NCBI GenBank assembly: GCA_002314195.1
Contig: DCCQ01000136.1
Coordinates: 17,550-51,463, forward strand
Length of the DNA stretch: 33,914 nt
Direction of reading: 5' to 3'
Origin: Bacteroidales bacterium UBA1077
GTDB lineage: Bacteria > Bacteroidota > Bacteroidia > Bacteroidales > UBA932
Below are positions 15,741-23,858 of this stretch, piece by piece. The notes under the pieces were generated by a model. The model searched no databases and was not told where the DNA came from. It saw only the letters and a program-made list of their open reading frames with translations. The stretch's first letter is position 1, and the number at the start of each line of letters is the position of its first letter. The position numbers and the translations under genes were made by a program.

Positions 15741-18095
15741 ATGCGAGGTTTTTTATTTGCGACAGCGGCGCTTGCCGCGATGACTCCAACGGCTTTGAAC
15801 GCTCAAAGCCAGCCGGACACCACAAAGGCCGAGGTTCTCAACGAGGCCATTGTCAGAGGTGTCCGTGCGCAGAAGAACGCCCCTTATGCGGTGGCGAATG
15901 TTGACCGTAAGGCGCTACAGAATTTCTCTGGAACCGGCAAGGAACTTCCGTTCCTGTTCTCGACTACTCCAGGTGTGCTTTCCTGGAGCGAGAACGGTCT
16001 TGGCACTGGTACGACTTATATGCGTATCAGAGGGGCGGGGGATTCCCGAATCAATGTCACGATTGATGGCGTTCCGCTTAACTCTCCTGAGGACCAGTGC
16101 GTTTTCTGGGCGAACATGAACAGTTACTCTTCCATTCTGGAAAGTGTTCAGATTCAGCGTGGTGTAGGATCATCTACAAACGGTGACGGCGCGTTCGGCG
16201 GATCAGTCGCCCTTCGTACCAAGGCTCCGTCCTACGACCCGTTTGTCGAGTTGAACGCTTCTTATGGAAGCTACAACACCTACAACACGGGATTCTCGAT
16301 GTCAACCGGTCTGCTTGGCAAGCACTTTGTGGCCGACGCCGCTTTCCACACCACAGGGACGGACGGGTATATTCATGGAACAGCCGGAAAATCAGGTTCT
16401 TGGTATGCCGGTCTCACCTGGCTCGGAAGAGACTTCATTATCAGGTATCGGAACATCGGAAACTACGAGCACACGGGACAGGCTTGGAGCGGTGTCACTG
16501 CCGATGCGCCACTTATAGATAACGGTATCAAGACCTACGCTGATATGTATCGTGCTGGCCTTGGCCGGTTCAATTCTCTCTACGAGCTCATGGATACTAA
16601 AACCTACGAAACTACTCGTTACACTTTGAATGATGATAGTTACTGGCCGAAGACTACGGACAACTTCTGGCAGGACCACAATATTCTTTCCGCTGCTTGG
16701 GACATCAACGAAAACCTGAAAACCACGCTGTCTCTCCATTACACCTACGGCTATGGCTACTACGATGAGTTCCGGCTGGACAACAAGGTCTCCAAGTTTG
16801 GTTTCGATATGGTGAATGAGAAGGGTAAACCTGTCACATCAGACTTCATCCGTCAGAAAGGCCTGTCACAGAACGCCGCAGGCCTTGTCTATAACATAAA
16901 TTACAACAACAACGGATGGGATGTGATCGGAGGCCTGTCCGCCCAGATGTTCCGGGGCAACCATTTCGGCTACCTGACATACGTCTCAAATCGTGATGTA
17001 GTAAGACATTATCCGGCTCTTGCAGGTCTTGACGACACGGATTTTGACAACGGAAGTTACACGTATTATGATTCGGATGCCAGGAAGGATGATTACAGCG
17101 CTTTTGTCAAGGCTTCCAAGCAGTTTGGAGAGCATTTTACTGTCTTCGCCGACCTTCAGTACAGGCGTGTGGACTACACCACGGATGGAATCAACGACAA
17201 GTTTGTAAAGCAGGAAGACGGTACCTATAAGAATCAGAGTCTTGACATTGACGAGAATTACAATTTCTTCAACCCCAAGTTCGGCTTCAGTTACAAGGCT
17301 GGCAACCACAGGGCTTATGCGTCCGTGGCGATGAGCAACCGTGAGCCGGAACGCAACAACTTCACAGACAATTACAACTACCCTTACCCTAAAGCCGAGC
17401 ATGTCAACGACTACGAATTAGGCTACCAGTATTCCGGTTCTGTTTTCCACGCTTCCGCCAACTTCTACTTTATGGACTATGTGAACCAGTTCGTCCAGAC
17501 TGGAATGCAAAGCGAAATCGGTGAGAATCTGACGACGAACATCAAGGACTCTTATCGTGCCGGTGTGGAATTGACAGCAGGAGTTGATGTCGCCAAATGG
17601 CTGTCCCTTGAGGCCAACGCAGCCATTAGTTCCAACAAAATCAAGGACTTTGATGAGGTCATTGAGGATTGGGACAATTATGAAACTGGTATCAGAACCA
17701 ACCACTATGACAACTCAACGCTGGCTTTCTCCCCGTCCGCCATCGTCAACGGATTCGCCATATTCACGGTGAAAGGTGTTCAGGCCACTTGGCACACATC
17801 ATTCGTGAGCCGTCAGTACCTTGACAATACCCAGAACAAGGACCGCTCTCTCCCGGCATATTCATTCTCGGGAGTAAGTCTCAGCTACCCGATCAAACTC
17901 CGTGGCTTCCTGAGGGAAATCACCCTCGGCCTTGATGTCAACAACATATTCAACACCCATGCAGCCACCTCAGGATGGGTATATTCCGCCGTCCAAGAGT
18001 CTAAGGGTTACACGGATACCAACCGCTACTACCAGCTCGGCTTCATCCCGATGGCCGGCACCACCGCCCTCGGACGCCTGACTCTCAAGTTCTAG
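15741..18095 (+). CDS. TPP-riboswitch-controlled TonB-dependent receptor, probable thiamine importer
   Basis: A 784-residue outer-membrane transporter. A signal peptide (ending near LNAQSQ) is followed directly by a TonB-box/plug region without a carboxypeptidase-like domain: EAIVRGVRAQKNAPYAV, then TYMRIRGAGDSRINVTIDGVPLNSPEDQ and the plug end GDGAFGGSVALRTK. The rest is a barrel ending in LGRLTLKF. Its cargo is inferred from the TPP riboswitch immediately upstream: Bacteroides species use a TPP-regulated receptor (OMthi) for thiamine uptake. The usual cytoplasmic-membrane partner PnuT and the thiamine kinase are not next to it here; the following gene is a CNNM protein behind a terminator. 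Confidence 0.88.
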   Translation: MRGFLFATAALAAMTPTALNAQSQPDTTKAEVLNEAIVRGVRAQKNAPYAVANVDRKALQNFSGTGKELPFLFSTTPGVLSWSENGLGTGTTYMRIRGAGDSRINVTIDGVPLNSPEDQCVFWANMNSYSSILESVQIQRGVGSSTNGDGAFGGSVALRTKAPSYDPFVELNASYGSYNTYNTGFSMSTGLLGKHFVADAAFHTTGTDGYIHGTAGKSGSWYAGLTWLGRDFIIRYRNIGNYEHTGQAWSGVTADAPLIDNGIKTYADMYRAGLGRFNSLYELMDTKTYETTRYTLNDDSYWPKTTDNFWQDHNILSAAWDINENLKTTLSLHYTYGYGYYDEFRLDNKVSKFGFDMVNEKGKPVTSDFIRQKGLSQNAAGLVYNINYNNNGWDVIGGLSAQMFRGNHFGYLTYVSNRDVVRHYPALAGLDDTDFDNGSYTYYDSDARKDDYSAFVKASKQFGEHFTVFADLQYRRVDYTTDGINDKFVKQEDGTYKNQSLDIDENYNFFNPKFGFSYKAGNHRAYASVAMSNREPERNNFTDNYNYPYPKAEHVNDYELGYQYSGSVFHASANFYFMDYVNQFVQTGMQSEIGENLTTNIKDSYRAGVELTAGVDVAKWLSLEANAAISSNKIKDFDEVIEDWDNYETGIRTNHYDNSTLAFSPSAIVNGFAIFTVKGVQATWHTSFVSRQYLDNTQNKDRSLPAYSFSGVSLSYPIKLRGFLREITLGLDVNNIFNTHAATSGWVYSAVQESKGYTDTNRYYQLGFIPMAGTTALGRLTLKF

Positions 18096-18173
18096 TATTC
18101 CCCATGGCAGAACTCGTGGTCAATCGGCTGAAGATTGCTTGATCGAAGCCAGATTGAACATCTCGAGCAACGA

Positions 18174-18273
18174 ACGAACATAACAAATTCCCGCACCGGA
18201 AGCGACGGTTGCTGAGCCTGTCGAAGCACCGAAGCCACCCGAACAACAAACGAACATAACAAATCCCCGCACC
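18174..18273. repeat. Pair of 24-bp near-identical direct repeats
   Basis: The 24-base unit at 18174-18197 (beginning ACGAACATAACAAATTCCCG) recurs at 18250-18273 with a single T-to-C change. The copies start 76 bases apart and bracket the palindromic repeat core at 18207-18230. The second copy runs into the left arm of the terminator stem. The region has no open frame worth calling, and the arrangement looks like a small intergenic repeat element. Confidence 0.75.
18207..18230. repeat. Widespread intergenic palindromic repeat core
   Basis: This 24-base segment contains the core CTGAGCCTGTCGAAG with outer arms GGT..GCT / AGC..ACC that can pair. I recognise CTTCGACAGGCTCAG and its complement as a recurrent intergenic palindrome in many unrelated bacteria, from memory rather than from a search. 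It lies between the two 24-bp direct repeats. Confidence 0.6.
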
Positions 18274-18309
18274 CGAGATGCTGCCGCAAAGCGTTTCGGG
18301 TGTTTTTTT
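18270..18309 (+). terminator. Strong Rho-independent terminator after the thiamine receptor
   Basis: CACCCGA (18270-18276) pairs perfectly with TCGGGTG (18296-18302); inner arms ATGCT and AGCGT extend the stem with one wobble pair. Seven T residues follow (18303-18309). It ends the transcript of the TonB receptor, about 175 bases beyond its stop codon. Confidence 0.85.
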
Positions 18310-18348
18310 GAATGTCTTGACTTTTCGGATGTGATAACATTGACGCCA

Positions 18349-18414
18349 AATTACTGAACAAACTTGCGCCAAATTACTGAATTTTGATATTATTGTGCTA
18401 TATTCGCAGTAATT
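18349..18414 (+). promoter_or_regulatory. Promoter region with three AATTACTG half-sites ahead of the CNNM gene
   Basis: TATATTCG (18399-18406) resembles the TAnnTTTG -7 element with one mismatch, 22 bases before the ATG. The 8-base word AATTACTG occurs at 18349-18356 and 18372-18379 (same orientation, 23 bases apart, within a 15-base repeat CGCCAAATTACTGAA) and inverted as CAGTAATT at 18407-18414, directly after the -7 element. The arrangement suggests a regulator binding on both sides of the promoter. No -33 element is convincing. Confidence 0.45.
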
Positions 18415-18428
18415 AACTGAAATCCTAT

Positions 18429-19505
18429 ATGGTTCTGCTGATAGTTTACATGCTGGGAACGCTGGGTGTGTCGTTCCTTTGCTCGCTTCTGGAGTCGGTG
18501 TTGATGTCCACGCCTCTCTCTTACATCACGATGAGGAAGGAGCAGGGGTACAAGCCGGCGGAGAAGTTTCTGAAGTACAAATCTGACCCGGACAGGCCTC
18601 TGGCGGCGATTCTCTCTTTGAACACGATCGCCAACACATTGGGAGCGGCGGCGGTGGGCCGTCAGGCGACCATTCTGTTCGGAAGCACTTGGTTCGGAAT
18701 CATTTCCGCATTGACGACATTGTTGGTGCTTGTCTTCTCCGAGATTGTTCCGAAGACCATCGGAACGACATATTGGAAGAACCTTATGGGTTTTGTGACA
18801 TCGGCCATCTCGTTCCTGTCTGTCCTGATGTGGCCGCTTGTGATTATGGTCCGCTTGATCACCAATCTGATGACCAAGGATGATGATGAGGCGACCGTCA
18901 GCAGGGAAGAGGTGACGGCTATGGCTAACATCGGGGCTGAGGAAGGCGTGATTGACTCAGACGAGAACAAGGTCATCCAGAACATCATGAAGTTAGACAA
19001 AGTCAAGGCCTGCGACGTGATGACCCCGAGGATTGTCGCGATGACGGCTCAGGAGAACATGTCCCTGAAGAACTTCTACAAGAATGACACTTACCTGCAT
19101 TTCTCCAGAATCCCGGTCTATGGGGATTCTCCGGAATATATCACCGGCTACATCCTTCTGAGCGACGCTCTTGAGGGACTGGCGGACGATGAGTTCGACA
19201 AGCGCTTGGTGGAACTGAAACGTCCGATTTCTTTCTTCAAGGAGCAAGACTCCTGTGGCCACATTTGGGAGGAACTTCTCAAGAAGCACGAGCAGATTGG
19301 TCTTATCATTGATGAATATGGCTGCTTCCAGGGCATCATAACCCTTGAGGACATCATAGAGACTATTCTTGGCCTTGAGATCATCGACGAGAACGACCAG
19401 GCAACGGACATGCAGCAGTTCGCCCGCGAGCGTTGGGAACGCCGTCAGAAACGGTTCCGCACAATCGTGCTTCCTAAGGATGAGGAAAAGACCGACAATG
19501 ATTGA
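18429..19505 (+). CDS. CNNM transmembrane/CBS-pair protein (CorC/HlyC-like family)
   Basis: A 358-residue inner-membrane protein of the CNNM (DUF21) family, members of which are implicated in Mg2+ or other divalent-cation export. The N-terminal half holds about four hydrophobic segments (LIVYMLGTLGVSFLCSLLESVLMS; PLAAILSLNTIANTLGAAAVG; ISALTTLLVLVFSEIVPKTIG; FVTSAISFLSVLMWPLVIMVRLI). From about residue 190 a CBS pair follows (CDVMTPRIVAMTAQENMSL ... IDEYGCFQGIITLEDIIETILG). The C-terminal CorC_HlyC transporter-associated domain found in many relatives is missing; the protein ends in a short charged tail. The gene stands alone between two strong terminators. Confidence 0.9.
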   Translation: MVLLIVYMLGTLGVSFLCSLLESVLMSTPLSYITMRKEQGYKPAEKFLKYKSDPDRPLAAILSLNTIANTLGAAAVGRQATILFGSTWFGIISALTTLLVLVFSEIVPKTIGTTYWKNLMGFVTSAISFLSVLMWPLVIMVRLITNLMTKDDDEATVSREEVTAMANIGAEEGVIDSDENKVIQNIMKLDKVKACDVMTPRIVAMTAQENMSLKNFYKNDTYLHFSRIPVYGDSPEYITGYILLSDALEGLADDEFDKRLVELKRPISFFKEQDSCGHIWEELLKKHEQIGLIIDEYGCFQGIITLEDIIETILGLEIIDENDQATDMQQFARERWERRQKRFRTIVLPKDEEKTDND

Positions 19506-19529
19506 TGACGCATGAATTGAAGCATTTGA

Positions 19530-19561
19530 TGTCGCGGTAATGTTTTACTGCGACATTTTTT
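19530..19561 (+). terminator. Rho-independent terminator of the CNNM gene
   Basis: An 11-base stem, TGTCGCGGTAA (19530-19540) with TTACTGCGACA (19545-19555), one G-T wobble, has a 4-base loop and is followed by six T residues (19556-19561). A GAATATTC palindrome follows immediately at 19562-19569. Confidence 0.88.
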
Positions 19562-19570
19562 GAATATTCA

Positions 19571-19789
19571 GTGGACAAGGCTCTTTGCGCCCCGATAGTG
19601 GAGGCCCTTCTTCCTGCTCTTCCGACACTTGACACACTTCTTGATCAGTTGGTTCAGGCTGGGAATGAAACTGCTCAGACAATCAAGTCTGTCCTGCCTA
19701 ACCTTGGTCTTGAGAAGCCGTCTGATCTGGCTAATCTATGGGAAGCCACAACCGAGTTCGAAATTGCCCTTAACTTCATAAAGGCATAA
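19571..19789 (+). CDS. Small ORF of unknown function, possibly not expressed or a gene remnant
   Basis: A 72-codon frame beginning with GTG, ten bases after the terminator T-run. The only possible start is that GTG; an in-frame TAA lies about ten codons upstream. The product (MDKALCAPIVEALLPALPTLDTLLDQLV..., ending FEIALNFIKA) is leucine-rich, mostly helical in character and soluble, with no family that I recognise. There is no room for a promoter with a leader between the terminator and the start, which argues against normal expression. The frame might be the tail of a decayed gene. I list it because its composition looks protein-like. Confidence 0.3.
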   Translation: MDKALCAPIVEALLPALPTLDTLLDQLVQAGNETAQTIKSVLPNLGLEKPSDLANLWEATTEFEIALNFIKA

Positions 19790-19795
19790 GCGAAT

Positions 19796-19831
19796 CAATC
19801 ACGACTCTGCCATTAGCATACGTCGTGATTG
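19796..19831. other. Perfect 10-bp inverted repeat after the small ORF
   Basis: CAATCACGAC (19796-19805) and GTCGTGATTG (19822-19831) form a perfect stem around a 16-base loop. No T-run follows on either side, so it is not a standard terminator. It lies 7 bases beyond the small ORF stop in the gap between convergent units. Confidence 0.5.
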
Positions 19832-19860
19832 GTAATAAGCTTGATATCAAAGAAATAAGA

Positions 19861-19900
19861 AACCGTCTTTGATCTGAATGTGCCAAAGACGGCTTCTTTT
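19861..19900 (-). terminator. Hairpin terminator candidate for the leftward glucan-utilization operon
   Basis: CCGTCTTTG (19863-19871) pairs perfectly with CAAAGACGG (19884-19892). Read leftward it lies about 28 bases beyond the GH97 stop and is followed by a T-rich tract (TTTCTTATTTCTTTG). Read rightward it is followed by CTTCTTTTCT, so it may work in both directions. Confidence 0.6.
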
Positions 19901-19919
19901 CTGCCTGGCAGTCAGTTGG

Positions 19920-22091
19920 TTATTTCCCACTGACTTCTTCGAATGAGATCGCGAATCCGCCACCTTCGACAGATTTCTGCTTGAGGACTGTCTTGCTCTT
20001 GCATTTCATCGTTCGGATGGTATAGGCTTGAGGATTGGCCTTGTAGTCCGCGTCCGGGGCGTCTGCGTAGATAGTTGCGATGTAGGTCTTGCCTGGATCA
20101 AGGAAATCGAATTTGATTACGGACTCGTGCGCCTTCTCGCCGGTCACGTTGCCGACGAACCATTTGCCTGTGTCCTTGGCCTTGCGCGCCACTGTGATAT
20201 ATTCCCCGGGTTCAGCCTCCAGATATCGGCTTTCCGACCAGTCTATGGCCACATCCTTGATGAATTGAAATGCGTCAGGGAAGCGCTCGTAGTTCTCCGG
20301 GAGATCGGCTGCCATCTGGAGAGGGGAACTCATCACTACATAGATGCCGAGTTGGTTGGCGATCGTGCAGTTTGCGTGAGAATTGTTCCCGGGATTGATC
20401 TTGGAGATGTTCATCTCGAAGATTCCTGGGGTATAGTCCATAGGCCCTCCGATGAGTCTGGTGAATGGAAGGACGGAGACGTGGAACGGTTTGGATCCGC
20501 CGAACGCCTGATACTCGGTGCCTCTCGCTGACTCATTGCCGATAAGGTTCGGGTACGTGCGGCAAAGTCCGGTAGGACGTACGGCCTCGTGAGCATTCAC
20601 CATTATGTGGTAGTCGGCGGCCTTCCGCACGGCATACAGGTAATGGTTGACCATCCACTGGTTGTAGTGGTTGTTCCCTTTCTGGATCATGTCACCTACG
20701 TAACCTGATTTGACGGCGTCGTAGCCATGCTCCCTCATGAACTTGTAGGCGGTGTCAAGCTGACGTTCGTAGTTGCGTGGTGAGGCCGAAGTCTCATGGT
20801 GCATAATCATCTTCACGCCTTTCTCCTTTGCGTATCGTTCTATCCCTTCCACATCGAAATCCGGGTACGGGGTAACGAAATCGAACACGTCTTCCTTCAT
20901 GTGGCCGTACCAGTCCTCCCAACCGATGTTCCAGCCTTCAACAAGCACGCCGTCGAACCCGTTTTCCGCGGCGAAGTCGATGTATCTCTTGACGTTGGCC
21001 GTGTTCGCTCCATGCTTTCCGTTAGGCTTAACCATTGTCAGGTCGTCGGTCGCAAGGTGGACACTGCGGAGGTCATCAGTATAGGCCCACGAACTCTTGC
21101 CGGTGATCATCTCCCACCAGACACCGACATACTTGCAAGGATGGATCCACGAGGTGTCTTCGATCTTGCAAGGATCGTTGAGATTCAATGTGATGCGTGA
21201 TGCGAGGATGTCTCGGGCGTCGTCAGAGACAATGACTGTTCTCCACGGTGTCGTGCATGGTGTCTGCATGTATGCCTTCTCTCCGGTGGGAGACGGGGTC
21301 AGATGAGCGTGGAACACCATGTTCATGTCATCCAGATCCAGATGCATGGCCGGATAGTTCACGAGAGCCGCCTCATGAATATTCAGGTAGATTCCGTCGT
21401 CGGTCTTGAGTTGGAGCGATGTCTGCACTCCGGTAGGGGAGAAAGAGGTCTGCGAGAGATTGTCTGTGATGGATGCTTCCATCGATCCACGGATTTCTGA
21501 CAGACGGGATTTGGTGTAGTCGTATTCCTGTGTGTCGTAGTCACCCGGAATCCACCAAGCCGTGTGGTCGCCGGTCATTGCGAAGTCGGTCAGTTCATCA
21601 CTTATCACGAAATACACCAGATTGTTTTGGTCCGGGAACTCGTACCTGAATCCGAGACCGTCGTCAAACAACCTGAACCTGACCACCATGCGCCTGTCGC
21701 TTGAAGTCTGTCTCAAAGTGACGGCCAGTTCGTTATAGTGGTTTCTTATCGTGCTTTCCTCACCCCAGACAGGATTCCAGGTCTCATCTACGGAATTTCT
21801 GGATGTATCAGCAAGCTCGAACCAATCGAATAGACCGCTGTCATTCAACTGGAATCCCATACGGCTCCAATCAACTACAACCTTGTCCTTGTAGGACAGC
21901 CTGTAACGTGGCTTGTCTCCGTCTTGGAGTCTGAACTCAAGTTTGAGGTTGCTGTTCGGGGAAATCAAGGATTCGGATTTCTCCACGGTCGGACGACCGT
22001 CATAGGAGTTTTCGGCGTATGCCGTGCCTCCAAGAGTCAGCGCAGAGGCGAAAACCACCGCGAGGACGCGAATCAAAGTTTTTCTATTCAT
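19920..22091 (-). CDS. GH97 alpha-glucosidase, inverting SusB-like type
   Basis: A 723-residue enzyme (ATG ending at 22091; a TTG at 22103 would add four residues). It releases glucose from alpha-glucan oligosaccharides. A cleavable signal peptide (ending TAYA, then ENSYD) without lipobox points to the periplasm. The N-terminal beta-sandwich is followed by a TIM barrel with MHHET (E433), VNAHEAVRPTG (E502), and NESARGTEY (E520, E526). These four glutamates keep exactly the spacing that I recall for SusB E439, E508, E526 and E532 (base, base/calcium, calcium, acid), so the inverting alpha-glucosidase subtype is favoured over the retaining alpha-galactosidase subtype. Its ATG overlaps the GH66 stop region by 8 bases, implying translational coupling. 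Last gene of the operon. Confidence 0.93.
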   Translation of the reverse strand: MNRKTLIRVLAVVFASALTLGGTAYAENSYDGRPTVEKSESLISPNSNLKLEFRLQDGDKPRYRLSYKDKVVVDWSRMGFQLNDSGLFDWFELADTSRNSVDETWNPVWGEESTIRNHYNELAVTLRQTSSDRRMVVRFRLFDDGLGFRYEFPDQNNLVYFVISDELTDFAMTGDHTAWWIPGDYDTQEYDYTKSRLSEIRGSMEASITDNLSQTSFSPTGVQTSLQLKTDDGIYLNIHEAALVNYPAMHLDLDDMNMVFHAHLTPSPTGEKAYMQTPCTTPWRTVIVSDDARDILASRITLNLNDPCKIEDTSWIHPCKYVGVWWEMITGKSSWAYTDDLRSVHLATDDLTMVKPNGKHGANTANVKRYIDFAAENGFDGVLVEGWNIGWEDWYGHMKEDVFDFVTPYPDFDVEGIERYAKEKGVKMIMHHETSASPRNYERQLDTAYKFMREHGYDAVKSGYVGDMIQKGNNHYNQWMVNHYLYAVRKAADYHIMVNAHEAVRPTGLCRTYPNLIGNESARGTEYQAFGGSKPFHVSVLPFTRLIGGPMDYTPGIFEMNISKINPGNNSHANCTIANQLGIYVVMSSPLQMAADLPENYERFPDAFQFIKDVAIDWSESRYLEAEPGEYITVARKAKDTGKWFVGNVTGEKAHESVIKFDFLDPGKTYIATIYADAPDADYKANPQAYTIRTMKCKSKTVLKQKSVEGGGFAISFEEVSGK

Positions 22092-23847
22092 ATTCCAAAA
22101 CAATCATATTCCAATATTTCAAAGATGGCATAGTGACGTGGACAGTTCCGTTGTCCTGCTTGAAATCCAAATTCTTGCACGCGCCTCCGTCAATGTCGGG
22201 CGAAGCCATCCAGACAGAGGAGATCCTACCGGTCACATTGATGTCAACCGATGCTTCGCTGATCAGTGTCGGTTCTGGCATAGTGCCATCCATATCCCTC
22301 CAACTCAGAGAGTTGGCTTGTGTGAAGTTTAGAATGTGGATTACCTGACGATTGCCGACTTTTCTGCAAAGAGTTATCGCTTTCCCTATTTCTGGAGCCC
22401 AAGGCTTAATGTCGATCTTACCGTCAGTCGAAGTGACGTTCACGTCATTGAACTCTCCTCCGTCACGGAGCAGGTTTTCGTAGGCCGTCATAAAATCATA
22501 ATAGGCGACCATGGCGTTCTGAAGCTCGGTTGTCATGCCCAGGCTGCTGTTGGGAAAATATTCATTGCAAAGCATGTGTTCGCCCAACTCCAGATGAGAG
22601 CCTCCAAGCGCGAACATCACTGCGTCGGTAAGGATGACACCAGGGGCATTGAACGATCCTAGGCTTCCGGCCTTGCCGTAGTTCATATAGGCGGCGAAGA
22701 CTGTGCTTATTCCGTTTTCACTGAATCGGTTGTTGTCTTCGATATGGGTCTTGAGATCGGTGAATTCTGCTTCATTTCCCCACATCTCATCGTAGGCGAA
22801 AGCCATTTTCCCGGTTCCGACGATCTGTTCAGCGCCATAACCAGAGACTGCGTTCATTATAAGATCCTTGGCTGGTTGCCTTAACTTCATCGCATTTATG
22901 AAGGAAGCGTAGCCTGCCGGAAGGTCAACCGTGTTTCCGTCATAGTCGTACCTTGTGCCTCTATATCCCAACTGATCAATCTGATAGCCGTCAAAGCCCA
23001 ATACGTAATAGACATCGTCGGTTTTCTCGCCTATGTATTCCTGCCACTGTGGATTGCCAGGATTGACAAGGTAGATCGAACTTTTGAAAGGAGCGGACAG
23101 GGCGTGCATGTCCTTGTTGTTTCTGCCATTGTCGCTGAATATGTACCAGCTTTCCTTGACCCCATCCTGCGCCGCGTCGTCAAGGGCGCCGAAGCAAAGG
23201 TTGTAGAAGATGGCTTTCATTCCGTGGCTGTGGATGGCAGAGATGTAGTTCTTGAGGGTTGTCAGGGACGTGTTTCTGCTTGCGATGTCCTTGTAGGTCT
23301 CAAGTGGGTTGTCACGAGTCCCGCCCAACGGCCAGTGGTGCTTCCAATGCCAGTCCTGAAACTGTACTCCGTTGATGTGGTGGCGGTTAAGGTTGTCGAT
23401 GATGTTGTTGACAGCGGTTTCGCTCATGACATCGAAACTGGACAGGAATCCGTAGCGCGGGAATCTGGCCCAGTCGCTTGACACGTCGATTCCGACAGTC
23501 CCAAGGATTTTCTCGCCGACCGATGTGGTTTTGTAAACCTCGGCCATGTACCCTTTGTAGTCCCCGGTCGGCGCGGTCCAGCTCCATTCCGATGAATTGA
23601 GAGGTTGTTCACTGACCACCTTGCCAAGATGCATGTATCTGACAGTCACGTCAGCTCCGGGATTCGCAGAGGCGGTGAATCTGATTGTTTCGCCCGGTCT
23701 GTAGGCGGCCTTGTCGGTGCTGACTGAAATCACGGTCTCCTCTTCGGTAGGCTTCACGAATCCAGTGTAGCCTTTCTCTTTCTGACAGGCGCCTGTAAGA
23801 AGCATGACGCCTGTCAAGATTAATTCTGTAAACATTCTGTAACGCAT
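22084..23847 (-). CDS. GH66 dextranase lipoprotein
   Basis: A 587-residue endo-dextranase candidate that would cut alpha-1,6-glucan at the cell surface. Signal peptide with lipobox Cys21 (MLLTGAC), then QKEKGYTG, only weakly acidic, so surface export is likely by role rather than certain by sequence. An N-terminal immunoglobulin-like domain (VISVSTDKAAYRPGETIRFTA) precedes the GH66 barrel (about 120-490): HHINGVQFQDWHWKHH, then GFDGYQIDQLG with the nucleophile (D291), and YDEMWG with the acid/base (E354). There is no CBM35-sized insertion, which favours dextranase over cycloisomaltooligosaccharide glucanotransferase. MRYRMF at 23847 is used; an ATG at 23835 is an alternative. It lies 11 bases after the SusE/F gene. 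Confidence 0.92.
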   Translation of the reverse strand: MRYRMFTELILTGVMLLTGACQKEKGYTGFVKPTEEETVISVSTDKAAYRPGETIRFTASANPGADVTVRYMHLGKVVSEQPLNSSEWSWTAPTGDYKGYMAEVYKTTSVGEKILGTVGIDVSSDWARFPRYGFLSSFDVMSETAVNNIIDNLNRHHINGVQFQDWHWKHHWPLGGTRDNPLETYKDIASRNTSLTTLKNYISAIHSHGMKAIFYNLCFGALDDAAQDGVKESWYIFSDNGRNNKDMHALSAPFKSSIYLVNPGNPQWQEYIGEKTDDVYYVLGFDGYQIDQLGYRGTRYDYDGNTVDLPAGYASFINAMKLRQPAKDLIMNAVSGYGAEQIVGTGKMAFAYDEMWGNEAEFTDLKTHIEDNNRFSENGISTVFAAYMNYGKAGSLGSFNAPGVILTDAVMFALGGSHLELGEHMLCNEYFPNSSLGMTTELQNAMVAYYDFMTAYENLLRDGGEFNDVNVTSTDGKIDIKPWAPEIGKAITLCRKVGNRQVIHILNFTQANSLSWRDMDGTMPEPTLISEASVDINVTGRISSVWMASPDIDGGACKNLDFKQDNGTVHVTMPSLKYWNMIVLEYE

Positions 23848-23858
23848 GGTTTCTTACG

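Noticed and set aside
18085..18372. Minus-strand frame with two similar Cys/Phe-rich peptides
   Set aside because: The internal similarity comes from the 24-bp direct repeats; the frame crosses the terminator and repeat core and has no protein-like character.
18096..19919. tRNA, CRISPR or insertion-sequence remains in the two larger intergenic regions
   Set aside because: I looked for cloverleaf segments, regular short repeats and transposase fragments and saw none; only the repeats and hairpins listed are present.
22084..23847. GH66 protein as cycloisomaltooligosaccharide glucanotransferase
   Set aside because: There is no room for the CBM35-like insertion usually found in those enzymes.
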